Of a stretch of DNA of 64,000 nt, positions 1-12,300 are shown piece after piece. The notes below the pieces were generated by a model. That model was given only the letters and a program-made list of their open reading frames with translations, had not been told where the DNA came from and ran no database searches. Position numbers and translations under genes: made by a program. Origin of the DNA: Neoceratodus forsteri (Eukaryota; Chordata; Ceratodontiformes; Ceratodontidae). Within the stretch, counting starts at the first letter, position 1. Every line of letters starts with the position of its first letter. The stretch lies in the NCBI GenBank assembly GCA_016271365.2, contig CM057456.1, positions 162,850,501 to 162,914,500 of the forward strand, read 5' to 3'.

Positions 1-1547
1 AAATGTTAGCAAGCTGGCACTTTGCAGTTTCCAAATGTGACAAACTTTACAAATTAGTTTGTGGAGCGACATTTGCCAACTTTGCACATCTCTGTACCAG
101 TGTATCACTTCCAGTGTCTGTTTTAAAATAGTCCTTTTTCCTTATTCTGGGACTCTTGGTAATGCTGCCTTTTTAGCACCCAATATTCATTTTATGGCTG
201 CAAAACAAAAGCTATTTAAAGGTACACTGCCAGTTTTCTGAAAGTTCCTAAGATGTCCCTTTAATGGTGCCTGTAGCCTTTATACTTTTCAAATATGTAA
301 TACTGGGCCCCTGATTTTCATATATTGTCCTGTTCTTAAAAACAATATTAAGAAAATAGCGACCTGAGCAGTCCACCATTTTACATGGCTCCTGCTCCAG
401 ATGCACATGCCTGTCATGAACATGGGGCAGAGGTGCTGGTAAACTCCTTCACACAGGAGTACTTAATTTTGGGATGAAATTTACATAACAGTACATGCTG
501 AAAAGGATCCCAGATCCTGAATATGGAAAAGTCTTATGAGTGAAAGTGAGTGGTTTGATGTTAAAAATAACTTTGAAAACCAAAGCCATGACTCTGGGCA
601 TGTGCATCAGTGGTGAATGCTAATGCACATGCCTGGGGTTATAACTTTAGTTTTCAGTGATTTTTTTTTTAGCATGTCAGATTGCTCAGTTTACACTTAC
701 AGGACTTTTCCACATTCAAGAGCTGGGATCCTTCAGTATGTACTGTTATCTAAATTTACCCTCAAAATGAAAGCACGGCTCGAACGTTTACAGGTTCTCT
801 GTGCCATGCTCACAGGAACACACATCTGCATCGGAGCCAGGTAAAAGGGCATGTTAGTGTTCCTTTAACATATTGCTAAGAACCGGAGAGGAGCTGGCAG
901 ACAGAAAGAGGAACTGGCACATATTACTTCCACTTCCACAATGGAATCTCATCACATCATTGATATGCATGAGAGCCCTCCTCTTCTGTGTCTGTCTGTG
1001 CCCCCATCACTCCCTTCCTTCTATCAGATTTACTTCTTCATGAATATATGGTTGTGGCACTTTCTTCTGCTTTCTGTGCCCCCTCTGCTGCTGGCGGACT
1101 ATACACAATACTTAACATAGCAGGGGCAAGTGTCAGTGACTGTAGAACAATTCCATAACCAACTAATTTAGATCTGACATAGCAGAAACATTTTTTACCT
1201 TTATTGTATTTACAGAGAGAATGGAACAACCACAGGCAGTCAAGCTGATAATGACTCCAGTTTACATAGGTATACTGAGACTGGCAATATAAACTAAAAA
1301 CTGAGCTTTAATTACTGCCTCTAGCCATCCCTTGCATCAAAAAGCCCATCACATACTTTGACTGGTTAAGCGTAGAACTATGATTGCAGCAGGTTAGATC
1401 CCCTCAAGAAATCATACCAGTTCAAGACCATAATACAAGTAATTACACTGTTCTGCATCAGAATATATGTGGGTGTGCACTTTGCTATATGTCCAGCTAT
1501 TTTTATATGGAAAGTGTAAGTAAACTAAATATTTTGCACCTGAAATT
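1..1547. other. No gene or repeat recognised
   Basis: Non-coding sequence in the intron or region downstream of the MYO10 exons. I read both strands and saw no splice-flanked open frame. In particular I saw nothing like the next expected MYO10 exon, which should continue from the lever-arm start into the IQ motifs. Short open frames here have no recognisable motif. Confidence 0.5.
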
Positions 1548-1939
1548 GCTTTGTGATGCATGTCTTTACTGTTTGTTTGGTGTGTAGAGCTTTGTGATGC
1601 ATATCTTTACTGTTTTGTTTGGTGTATGCAGAGCTTTGTGATGCATATCTTTACTGTTTTGTTTGTGTGTATGAGCTTTGTGATGCATATCTTTACTGTT
1701 TTGTTTGGTGTGTATGAGCTTTGTGATACATATCTTTACTGTTTTGTTTGGTGTGTACTGAGCTTTGTGATGCATGTCTTTACTATTTTGTTTGGTGTGT
1801 ACTGAGCTTTGTGATGCATGTCTTTACTGCTTTGTTTGGTGTGTCTCGAGCTTTACGATGCATATCTTTACTGTTTTGTTTGGTATTATGCGAGCTTTGT
1901 GATGCATATCTTTACTGTTTGTTTGGTGTACCACGAGCC
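1548..1939. repeat. 44-bp minisatellite, about nine units
   Basis: A tandem array in which each unit begins gagctttgtgatgcat and ends with a T/G-rich tract. Unit starts are at 1587, 1631, 1673, 1716, 1760, 1804, 1848, 1892 and 1935, giving periods of 42 to 44 bases. A partial first unit starts at 1548, and the last unit runs out after a few bases. The units differ at only a few positions, so the array is fairly young or homogenised. Open frames running through it on both strands are by-products of the period and have no protein meaning. Confidence 0.95.
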
Positions 1940-2286
1940 ACTTTTGATAGTGGTTTGTCTGTTTTGGCCTTGTGCACCACAGCAGCTTGAGGCGACCCTA
2001 TGGTATCCCTTAGGAAGGGTTGTGTCAATGTCAATTACCACTAATATGGTAGCCATGTTTATTTCTGAAACAGGATTGCGGTTTGTCATACAAACTAGCA
2101 AATTGACTCAGGCTCATGATTTTCCCTGTTTGTATTTGTTAGGTGCTGACGTGGCACTGATTATCCACAGCTTAACACTGAAGTCAAATTGTATGTTTAT
2201 GAATAAGATTGTCTGAAGGTCAGACGATTTCATGGCAGGAGAAGGACTGCTTTTGAAAAGGATATAGCATTGGATACTGTACTTAC
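1940..2286. other. Intron sequence, nothing recognised
   Basis: Lies directly downstream, in minus-strand sense, of the MYO10 exon that ends at 2287. The donor gtaagt sits at 2281-2286. I see no further exon or named repeat here. Confidence 0.5.
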
Positions 2287-2401
2287 CTTAATCTTTCCAA
2301 GTTGCCATTCACTCTTTGTGCTATCATATGAGTGAAGCAGAGCAGAGCATTTTCCTTTCATATCTTCAGGAACAGTGCGGTTCTTCATCAGCATATAATA
2401 C
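2287..2401 (-). CDS. MYO10: Myosin X motor-domain exon (end of motor, start of lever arm)
   Basis: A 115-base exon on the minus strand. The acceptor reads ttctttag just above 2401 and the donor reads gtaagt at 2281-2286. One base completes a split Arg codon from the preceding exon, followed by 38 open codons. The product starts YYMLMKN, continues with PEDMKGKCSALL and ends EWQLGKIK. This is the converter end of the unconventional myosin X motor, an actin-based filopodial motor. The human protein, as I remember it, has YKVLMRN, PEDVRGKCTSLL and EWQLGKTK at the same spacing. The GK-I-K triplet departs from the near-invariant GKTK(VF) of myosins. The next exon should begin with a VFLRES-like sequence, but I do not find it below 2287. 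Identity is strong from the motif pattern; whether this is the active locus or a duplicate is open. Confidence 0.87.
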
Positions 2402-2629
2402 CTAAAGAAGAAAAAAAGATTATTAGAACTAACAACTGCTTCACGTTTTAACTGTTTTTTTTTGTGGCTACCACTGCTCTTAATAGTCTAGTTTAGCATT
2501 ATTTCTACTTTATTTTGAGGTGCTGAAAGCTATAGTAGGAACACCTATTCATCACAATTGGTTCATATGAAATTGGATTTTTAACATGCAGGTTTTCTAA
2601 TGCCTGGCACACTGTTTACTGTATATACA

Positions 2630-2694
<65 letters not shown>

Positions 2695-2898
2695 TCATCA
2701 ATGGCTGAGCAAGCATACTGTAACAAACAAAGCTATCATTTAATGAAAGGAGGTTGCCCTAAAGTGGTTATTGTGTTCTTGTAACCTCTAAAGTGGCTAT
2801 CGTGGTTCTTGTTAACATGTTTAAGGAGATGATTGTACAGCATAATTATTTATGAAGACTGACATTCATGTTAAGAATATGTTAAACCATACTGCTAC
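2402..2898 (-). other. Intron between the two MYO10 exons, with a TG/TA microsatellite
   Basis: A 497-base intron, minus strand, with donor gtagca just below 2899 and acceptor tttag just above 2401. It carries a (TG)n(TA)n run at about 2629-2692 and otherwise has no recognisable element. Its presence argues against a processed pseudogene. Confidence 0.8.
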
Positions 2899-3023
2899 CT
2901 TTTGTAAAATCCTGAAAGGGTCTCCTGACAGGAAAACCAGCCCGTCAGTATTCTTACAGTCTCCAGCATTCCAGAATACCTCAACTGGTTGAGTACTACA
3001 GTCTGGTCAAATTGGTCTGGCAT
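2899..3023 (-). CDS. MYO10: Myosin X motor-domain exon with two apparent compensating indels
   Basis: A 125-base exon on the minus strand, with acceptor aattccag above 3023 and donor gtagca below 2899. It is in phase 0 at the start and ends two bases into a codon, which joins the next exon to make Arg. The first 25 codons read MPDQFDQTVVLNQLRYSGML then ETVRI, nearly identical to the human MYO10 relay/SH-helix region as I remember it. The literal frame then reads ILTGWFSCQETLSGFYK. The +1 alternative frame over the same bases gives the expected RAGFPVRRPFQ block. This points to one extra base near 2943 and one missing T near 2908, net zero. Total codon number equals the human exon. No stop codon is created. 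It could be an assembly error pair, a pseudogene copy, or a real altered stretch. Confidence 0.87.
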
Positions 3024-5089
3024 CTGGAATTAAAAGTATCCTGATGAACACTTATAAAATGGAGCATTCTAACTGACTGATAACATTCTAACTGGGTCAC
3101 ATTAATGGCTGGAAAACTTTACACACAATAGAACAATAAGAGTTACATTTTAAAACACTCATTTGAAAAAACATATTTTAAATAATAGCATTAAGGCACA
3201 CCAGAGCTTGAGTCACCTTTAATAACCTATCCTAGGGCCATAAGGCATTCAGCTTCACCTCCGTCTCATGACCCCCCTCCCCGGAGTTAGATAAATGAAC
3301 AGAAGCCAGCCCTTGTCATGAGTTAATGCTTATAAACAATCAATGGGTACTAGAAATAATGCTCATTAGGCCATCTGGCCACAAAGGTTTTTGGGTGTCA
3401 ACTCTGGACAATTACATGAAATGACTACTACTACAGGGTCTTAGGCCACTACAAATGTGCTCTTGTGGCCACCTAACCACTAAACTTGAAGATTTATTTT
3501 ACATCTCAATAAGTCCTATCTAAAATACTATCTCTGTATTTTGCTTCCATTTATGAAAATAGACTTACAAGGCCTTTTTCTAGATGAATGACAAGAAACT
3601 AGCATATGATGATATTTAGTTAGACTTCCAACAATGGCTCAGTTTCAGAAAGGAATACATACAAGTAAATGAAAATAACCAGTCCATTCTTCAGCAGTTG
3701 TTGTTTTTTTTCCAAAGAAGCTATCCTCATTAACCTGACCCTATCTGGTCCTTTCAGAAGAAACTGATATTATCAGAATAATATCTCAGCTTGCAAATGC
3801 TCTCTTCATCAAAATATTTAAAAGAAAACTCTAGCAACTGAACTCTTCCTCTTGTTGCCATGATAATGTCAATACTGGCTATCAGATACATTGCCATTGT
3901 GTTTGTAGACCACACCATTTGAAACAGATTTTTGATACATGGATTTTCATACTTCATTGCCAGATCAGTACCCTATACTGTAAAGCAATCTATAATATGT
4001 AAAATGCTGTCTAGGGGACTTCCTGCCACCAAGCAATTCATATCTCATTTCTGATGTTATCTATGTTAAGGAAATTAAAATGAGCCCTAACCTCAGTTTC
4101 TGATAGACCCTTTGTGTATTAGACAGTGGCTGGTGGCAGATAATTAGCAGCAGAAGTACAGTATGTTTCCACTTTGGAATTTACCATATCTTATGGACTG
4201 AACAGACATCCTAACTTATCCATTGTCAACTCAGCTTTTTCCAAGGTATGAAATATTTTCTTTTCTCCACATTAACTCTTCTGAAGAAATACATTTTATA
4301 CAAGGTGATCTTTAAGAAAATATCAAACTAAACTGCAGAGGTAACCCCTTAATGAAAGCATTACTATTGCATAAAAAAATGTGCCGGTAAACTTTATCTT
4401 CCATTACAATTTCTATGGTAAAATTGGGAAAAAATTGGTTGGGAGGGAGGTGTCTACAAATATTTATTTCATGAATTTAGTCGTTGCTCTGCCAATCACT
4501 TTTCATTTCCATTTGTGCTTTGTATTCTTCTAATGCTGTCAGTGAAGCAGAAAACCACACTGACCTTCCAACCAGTAGCTAACTTCAAGAAGGAAGACCT
4601 TTGAACAATATGCAAACAAAAGTGGGATCAGTTCTGACTGTCAGTCAGTTCATTTCTCTACAGCTACAAAATTGATGAGGACAACTGGTTACAAAAGAGC
4701 TTTTTGATTTTATTTTCTGACAGACACTAACTCTGTATGGCCTATAAAGCCTTCTTCATTGGTCCCAACTGCTACACTGCTACAGAAATTTAGAGGCAGA
4801 TCATGAAGATGCTATATTGTCTTAGCGGCTTTTATGAGATATAACAGACAACTTTTCTTTCTGGCACTGTTCACACATAGTATTGTAGTAATGTAAGGTC
4901 AAATGGGTCTCTAGGTCTGTCACTATCTGCATCCTGCTTCATAAGCAGGGTGAAATAAGTGTACTGTGCGGAAACCTAGCACTATATAGAGATTCTCCAA
5001 CCAGTCTACTACCTAGGGTACCCAGTGAGTCTATTATTAAATAGGAATATGTATTGGCTTACTTTAAAGGTTTGCACTGTCTTTAGTTG
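3024..5089 (-). other. Start of the long upstream MYO10 intron, no named repeat
   Basis: AT-rich non-coding sequence. I looked for the preceding myosin exon (RCIKPN-type sequence, minus strand) and did not find it. An open frame at 3754-3957 on the minus strand has no recognisable motif and lacks convincing splice sites. Confidence 0.5.
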
Positions 5090-5220
5090 AGGGGTGAGGG
5101 AGTGTGGAAGGACAATGACAGACCACCAGTACAGTAGGTCAGCAGGGTGAGGTAAAATAGTAAGGCCGACTCAATGGGCATTTGGTCTCCTTCTGTCATC
5201 AGATACTATGTTTCTATGGC
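5090..5220 (+). mobile_element. CR1-type 3' tail fragment, plus strand
   Basis: Ends in a tail reading ggtctccttctgtcatcag followed by atactatgtttctatg. This is the layout of a CR1 3' untranslated end with its short terminal repeat. The same tail appears in reverse orientation at about 53556-53600 (acatagaaacatag). It abuts the minus-strand CR1 that begins at 5221, so two tails meet head to head. The left boundary is approximate. Confidence 0.55.
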
Positions 5221-7740
5221 CACTGTTTCCACTGGTAGGCTGTTGCAATATTTCACCACCCTATGGGAGACAACATACATCCTAATGTTACCCCTGAATT
5301 TACCACCACTGAGGTTGGGGTGTGTTATGCATCATCCTGCAGCACACCAGATCAAACACCTCCAACTGTCTAAGCTTATTGATACCATTGAGTATGATAA
5401 ACACTGAGAGAATGTCCTCTAGCAGCCTCCTTTTCTCCAGGGTGAATATGTTAAGAGCCACAAGCCTCTCCTGAAAGCTTTTGTTCCCCAGATCATTTTG
5501 GTGCTCTTTGTTACACTCCACCAACTACCTCAATGTCCTTTTGTGTTGAGGAGACAAACTACATGCAGTACTTCAGGTGGGGTGTGACCAGGGCCTTGTA
5601 AAGTGGCCAGGTTTCTTTTTCCTGCCCTGCCTCTCATCCCCTGATGCATTCCAGCATTCTGCTGGTAGTCTTGCTTGACAGTGGCCTTGTACTACTTATG
5701 CTGTTTCAGCCCCTGTTACTACTATGACCCTAGGTTCTTGTTTATGTGTTTGCTAGTTATTGATAATCAGAAGGGCACTTGAGGCAAAGGCCCATTTTCT
5801 AGAACATCCTGGAGCAAAACACATGCCACAACATTCATAAATTCAAAACAGCACATAACGACAAATATAAAAATACATAGCAATACATGTCAGCTCCTTG
5901 GCTGCAGCAAGAGGAATCCCACCCAGTGTGAAGGTCTTACTTTGGTTTTATCTCCCTATGTACAGCACCCTGCATTTTGCTACATTGAATCTAAGAATTT
6001 ATGAGTCAGATCAATTGTCCAGCTTGTTCATGTCCTCCTGAAGTTTATCCACATCTCCAAGGGAGTCCACCATCACGGCTAGCTTAGTGTCATCCACAAA
6101 CTTAAGCAGTTTGCTGGAGAACAAGTTTTCAAATAATTCCCCTCTCAAAATACTTTTTACTACCTGGTCAAGGCTTTCAGTCCTGTCCCTGCCCCCATCT
6201 AACAGACACCTCCCTCGCTAATCACCGGATCCAGAGGCCCCATGGATTGTCCCCCATGGTAGGTACAGGAAGTAGAGGACCATCCTTCAGATCCAGTAGC
6301 CCTGGCAGTGGCATAGGCTGGGGGCTGGTGGGCAGGACTTCATGTAGCCCATGCTGACCTTTTCCATTTTCCTCCCTAATTCCTCCTGCCATTTTAGCAT
6401 GTAAGTACATGATCGTGGAGGCGGGATGCCATGGAACCATGGCCCTTCCTTCAATGTCATTCATGCTCTGGTGCTACCATATGCTCCACCTGGTGGCAAA
6501 AGGGTCAATTGGCATGCCTCCCAACCCTGGGAGTAGAAAGCAGTTTATCAGATGCTTGATCCTCCCCTCTGGCTGACCAGCAACCTGGGTCTACCTAGGA
6601 CTTGCATCACCTGCGTGGTGTGTAGTATTGCTACCGCTGAGCCACTGGATCAGCGGAGCTCCAGATCATTAATGAAGATGTTGAAGAGCAGTGAGCCCAC
6701 TACTGATTCCTGAGGGATACCTCTGAGTAGTCCTCTCTACTCAGAGTGCTCATCCACTATTAGCCTCTGCTTCTTGCCCTCAAGCCAGTTAAGAATTCCC
6801 ATCTGTATGGCTTATGTATACCACACAGATTTACTCTGCTGAGAAGCCTGTCATGGGTGACAGTATCAAAGGCTTTGTTGCAGTCCAGATAGACTATGTT
6901 TCTGGCCCAGTTCCTGGCCCCTAGTTGGTCACCCCACACAGAAGCTGATTAGGTTGGTTTGGCATGCTCTATCCCTTACAAAGCCATGCTGAAAGTGGTC
7001 AAGAACCTTGGCATCAACCAACGGCTCCATTTTGTTGTCCTTCATAATGACCTCCATGTGTTGTCCAGCATTAGTTTCAGCCTGATCAGCTTGTAATTGC
7101 TGGGTCTGACCATGTTCCTTCTTGAAGATGGGGAATGCACTGGTCTCTTCCCAGTACTCTGACACCACACCTGATTGGATAGATCTGAATGAATATTGTA
7201 AGTGGTACCATCAACTGTTCCTTTAGCTCCACTGATTCATAAGAATATCCAATCCACCTTGGGACTTATCTTGCTTGATTTTGTCATGTAGACTGCTACT
7301 AGGGCAGCTGTGATGTCCAATGGTTGCATTGTGGTTACTGGTGATGTTATGGGTTCTTCCACTGAGCCCTTTCCCTTACCAGGGTCCTTTGGTGAACACT
7401 GAGGTGAAGTATTCATTAAGAATCTCAGCCATCCTCTCTGTTCTCTCAGTGATTTCTCCACCAGCCCTATTTTCATGGTTCCAAACCCTTCTTTCACCTT
7501 CTTCCTTCCATGCATGTACTGGCAGAAGGCTTTGGTGGTCTGCAGCTCCTGTTGTTATGGTGGCTTCCAGTCTTTCCTTGACTGTGTTAATTCTACATTT
7601 GCAGTCATTCAGTTTATTGGAAATTATCCTGAGGCACTGGAGGGCTGGTGGGGTTGAGTAACAAGAGGATGCTAGCCTCCTTTGGTGGTCAGACCAGTGC
7701 TGCAGCAGCACGTGCAGCACCATTTGGCATTCCACAGGTA
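5221..7740 (-). mobile_element. 5'-truncated CR1 LINE, reverse transcriptase region, degenerate
   Basis: Reading the minus strand downward from 7740, the CR1 order is visible. First comes an AEILNEYFTSVFT segment near 7390-7430. Next are PIFKKE and QHGFVRDR near 6950-7110, then AFDTVTHDRLL near 6850-6880. A polymerase box FVDDTKL (normally FADDTKL) lies at 6089-6100. The 3' portion encodes NIRMYVVSHRVVKY near 5230-5300. The frame is broken many times. A SINE interrupts it at 6135-6655. CR1 elements copy themselves by target-primed reverse transcription; this copy cannot, being truncated and frameshifted. The low-coordinate end is its 3' end. Confidence 0.85.
6135..6655 (-). mobile_element. 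tRNA-derived SINE inserted in the CR1
   Basis: The CR1 sequence breaks off after about 6134 and resumes near 6656 (ctccagatcattaatgaag). On the minus strand the insert begins with a tRNA-like head, tggctcagcggtagca, a good polymerase III A box. A weaker B-box-like stretch (ggtagacccaggttgctgg) follows about 50 bases later. It shares the TGGCTCAG-GG start with the SINE at 49222-49587. Boundaries are approximate, and I did not find a clean target-site duplication. Confidence 0.6.
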
Positions 7741-8609
7741 GAGCAGGTCAACTTTGGATGGCAGCAGTAGGATGATGTAACATCTCGCTTAGCATAGCAC
7801 ACATCTGTTATGAGAATGCAGCAGCCACTGCTAACGTTGCTGTCTCAGTGGGTGGGTGGGTGAACAAAGGGAAAAGCAGCTTGCTGTAGAAGGATGACAC
7901 TTCCCAGCACTCTCTGGCCCTAGGTTGCTTGCTCACCCAAAATGAAGGACTCCAATCTACTAGATCTGGACATTGAAAACATTTTGGAGATCATATTTCT
8001 GTTCCTACACCTAATAGCCTGAAATTCCTTAAGTCTATTCTAGGATTGCAGCACAACAATACCTGCAACCTTTTTGTAACTTATGTCATACTGATCATTC
8101 TGATGTTACAACTGGTCAATGATAAGGTACTGTAACATTATATACTTATGCTATAGCAGTGGACTGAAAAGGCTGCTGATAAGTCTGTTTATCAGAGTAA
8201 CTCATCTATGTATAAGTCACACAGCACTGATACATATAGTAAGTTCATCATCACCCATTACATACCTAGTAATTTCTCATTGCAGTGACACCACCCATGA
8301 GCTTGTACTACTTCCCAAAGAGAAACTGAATGCATTTCAGTAAGCATCATCTAGTTTCAGTCCCCTCATCACACTGCAACCCATTATTTAGCAGTTGAAA
8401 GCCACTGCTATACAAAACACCTGAAATGAGAAGCAGTACATTTCAACCTCTTCTACAAAGCTGCTATCTTTTTTTTTACTTTCATCTCTAACTGCCAGAA
8501 TCCCAAGCAGTGTTCATTCATCCTATCTGTACTTTCAGGCCCAACCCCACAACTTCAGCCATGTTCTGTTATGGTTTCTTGCTTTCTCACAAATCCATTT
8601 CCTCTCTAA

Positions 8610-8610
8610 C

Positions 8611-8641
<31 letters not shown>
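8610..8641. repeat. (CA)n microsatellite
   Basis: An acatacatac lead-in followed by an uninterrupted CA run. Confidence 0.95.
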
Positions 8642-8643
<2 letters not shown>

Positions 8644-9254
8644 AACTTAAAAAAGTTCCTATACCCATTTCTCACAGATCCTTCATTTCTGTTCGGCTGC
8701 ATATCTTTGATCAGCCCTGTTTTTTCTTACTGACCCACTGCCTGCTACTCAGTTCTCTGACAATCAGGCTGCAATTGAAACCCTCAAACTAGTCACACCA
8801 TGGGCAAAACTTGCTGCTTCCACCAAATGGGCATACAATAAAAAGGGTACATATTTCTCCGTTGCTTGTCTCCCTTCCACTCCACTCACTTAAATCTACT
8901 GCCATGTTGTGTTTCCTTTAATTTTGGCAGACTGTTCACCCACCAATAACAATGCATGCCAGGACTGCCACGCCCATCAGAACATCCAAGTGTCCTTAGT
9001 AATGACCCAGCGAGTGGCAGACTAGGTGCAGCCACACACAGAAAAATACCAAAGGTCCACACACAACTAACAAAAATAAAAATATGTTTTTTAAATTGAC
9101 TTCACTGCACAGCTCCACCTACGGCATAAATTGAACATGCAATGGAGGGAGCCGTAAGATTTTCTATCATTCATTCACAGTGAACTTGGATAACCACTCA
9201 TGGCTCTGCTATGCTTTGCCACCATAAACTGTTTATCTGACAGCCCCATCACAT

Positions 9255-9258
<4 letters not shown>

Positions 9259-9301
<43 letters not shown>

Positions 9302-9307
9302 ATCTAT

Positions 9308-9339
<32 letters not shown>
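9259..9339. repeat. (TA)n microsatellite, interrupted
   Basis: Two long TA runs separated by tctatctatcca. A length error in assembly is likely in such a tract. Confidence 0.95.
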
Positions 9340-9342
<3 letters not shown>

Positions 9343-12300
9343 AGCATAATTATCATAAATAAGTATAGTGCATCTTACAAGGTTCAAATTGTTACCAATT
9401 CAGCTCACTATGCTTCTCCTGGCAAACATTTTAATAAATGAATAAAATAAAACTGCAGTGGTGTTAATCCTTGTTTGTTATTTTATGGTATGTTTGTTAC
9501 ATTACAATCAGCAGTGCTAATACCGCATTATTAATAGTAGGTTCATGTGTACAGAAATTAAAATCATCCCAACTAGATCACCTACATAGTTGAAAGAAAA
9601 TCCTGAACCCATACATATATAAAAAATATGAACTTATTAGAAACCTAAGCTATATATAGTAGCAATTATTTAAAATGTTTGTTCTGTGGCAGAGACTGAA
9701 CAGCTATCTTCTTAGCACCATAATTCCTTCTTTTTTCAACTGAAAACTATGATTGTTTTCAATCTGATGCTATAGCTACAGTATATGCTTTGGTTATATG
9801 TAACTTTCAAAAGCACTCACCGTGTTGAATATCTAGCCAGCATATTCCATTTTTCCTTTGTTGTTCAAGCCAAATTTCATATGGAAACTGACGGCAACTC
9901 TGACCTCAGCTCAAGAACTAATGACACTGAATAGTACTGAACAACAGATTTGCACTATAAAAAGTGGGCAGTCTCAAGGACAACCTGTTCCATTCTAAGG
10001 TTAATTAGTGGCGGAGTTTCAGGACCAGTGAGACAGAGGGAAAGCAGCAATGGGCCAGTAAGAATAAGCCACCGATGGTTGTGGCTACATAATATTACCC
10101 ACTGAGATAACCCAGCTGTGATCTTCACACTAATTTAGATGGAGCAAAGAAAGATTTGGTGCAGATCCTTGCAGTAGATACAGCAATCTTAAAAGGTATA
10201 ATGTCTTGTTACTCATCATTTTGAACCAGAAGCCTTCTGAATAAACAGTTCTCAGCATGGTAAACAACTACTGGCAGCTTGTACTTCTTCAATGTGCAGG
10301 TGTGGGGACTGAAAGCCTTTTTGCTTTCTTAGAAGTTTAATAAACTTTTCTTAGTTTTATTTCTTCAATCTTGCATAATTTTTAAATTAAGTCATTATTA
10401 ACAAAATTCAAGCCAATGAAAACTCTAAGAAACATGTGAACTGATAGAAGCCTATTATGAATTTTCTGCATACCTTATAATTAACAGAGCACATTTGGCA
10501 ATGGTCAAGCAATTGTACAAGTGTATCTTGAGGGTATGTAACCTCTGTTGTCAGGATCAGTCTGTTACTGTCTGTTTTGCATAATTTGACTTCTTTGCTA
10601 TCATCTAAAGGCATATTGATCTCACTTACAAAAGCAGCAGAATCCTGCTTCAAGGGGCTATGAAGCATAAAGCGAAGCAAAGATAGGTCCCTGAGGGTTT
10701 TCCTTAATACACAAAGGATTATTTAGAAAATGATTGTTTTCCTCATTTACTCTGCTGGATCTTTTTGTACTTGGGATTACTGACCTGAAGCTAAATATTG
10801 TATATTTTAATGTTATTATAAGCTACTCAATAGAAAGCAGAAATACTGTCATGGTATTACAATGAAAAGGTTTTGTTAGTGCTCATTAATAATAATTAGC
10901 AAAATTTCTGCAAATGTACCATGTAGTCATGCACCATATAGGATCGTTCTCATCCAGTTTATAGCAATTTATAACATACCAAAGTCCGAGCTAAAGTTAG
11001 ACTACCACAGAAAAATCAGCCTATTAATATCCATGCATGTCTATGATATTGTTATAGACACTGTCCCATCAAGGGTAAAATTAACTATAAGAGGCAAAGT
11101 TCCCTGCTCCAAAAAGTAGTTTCTGAAGAATAGTCATAATTTGTTTATAGTTATGTCAGGAAGGCATGTTACATTTCACACAAGAAAGCCCACAATGCAA
11201 AATTAATTTAGATAACAATATTTTGAAGTTATTGTTCAAATTTCCCAGTATGATTTAGCAATAGGATAGCTAGTCTTTCAATCTGTTGTGAAACAGATGG
11301 ATGTGCTGCTCAAAATGCAAACATCATTGGTCAATTGATTTTCTTTTAATTGCTGGAACATGATTCCCTGAGGCTACATCCTGCAAGTTGTAATGCAAGA
11401 AACCAGCTGTGTAGTAGCCTTTAACCCAAAAAGGCATATACTGGTATTAAAAATAAACATAAAGGAAGTGTTTGCTATTGAGTCACTTCAAAATTCTGTA
11501 TAACTTTGACAGTTTGAGATTTTAGCAGAATAATTTAAAATATATATTTGGATACTTGACCTGCTCCTCTTCCAAAACTGGAGGCATTCATCTTAATGGA
11601 TAGGACTGCAAGCACTGATTATTGTTTAAACCACAGAATTGGTGATGTCAGTAGTAAAACTCCTATTTAAGCTTATTAGAGAGTGCTATCAGAACATGGT
11701 TTTGATTGCAATAAAAAGTGGCAGAATAGCAAGCATTTTCCAAGATGAAGTCAAACAGAGTGGGAGGGTGCTGGCTTGTGGCAGTATGGCAGTCTCTGGC
11801 ATGCTTGAGGTCATGTAAGGGAGGGGGGCCTGTGTCCAGTTTGGACAAGTCTTCATGCAGTTTGCAAAAGTGAGGGGTACTGAAACCCATGTCCAGTCAA
11901 CAGAGGTTTACATGCCTCCTTTTAGGGATTATCTCAGGGAGGAAATGAAGCTCTGCAAGGTTGAAGTAAGCCATGTGCCCTGCTGGAGAACCCCATTGAA
12001 GAAACAGATCCTCAAGTGGAAAGGAGCAATACAAGCCCAAGCTATGTGCACCTTTGCTGGGAGGTCAAAGCCCATCCTTGCTCATCCATCTCCTCAAGTG
12101 TTTGTAGATCTAATAAGAGGAAGTGGAACCACACAAAGTGTTCTCGCTCACTGGACAGGGATCGGAGGATTTGACCGGTCACATTGTTGAGAGGGATGGT
12201 GATAAAACTCCCATCTGTACTCATTATGCATACCTGTACTGAGCATTCTCCTTTGTCAGTATGTGTCATCACTAATTATAAGTCTGCATCCATTTAAACT

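Noticed and set aside
1560..2216. Overlapping open frames with repeated cysteine-rich peptides
   Set aside because: They follow the 44-bp tandem repeat in successive frames and have no independent support.
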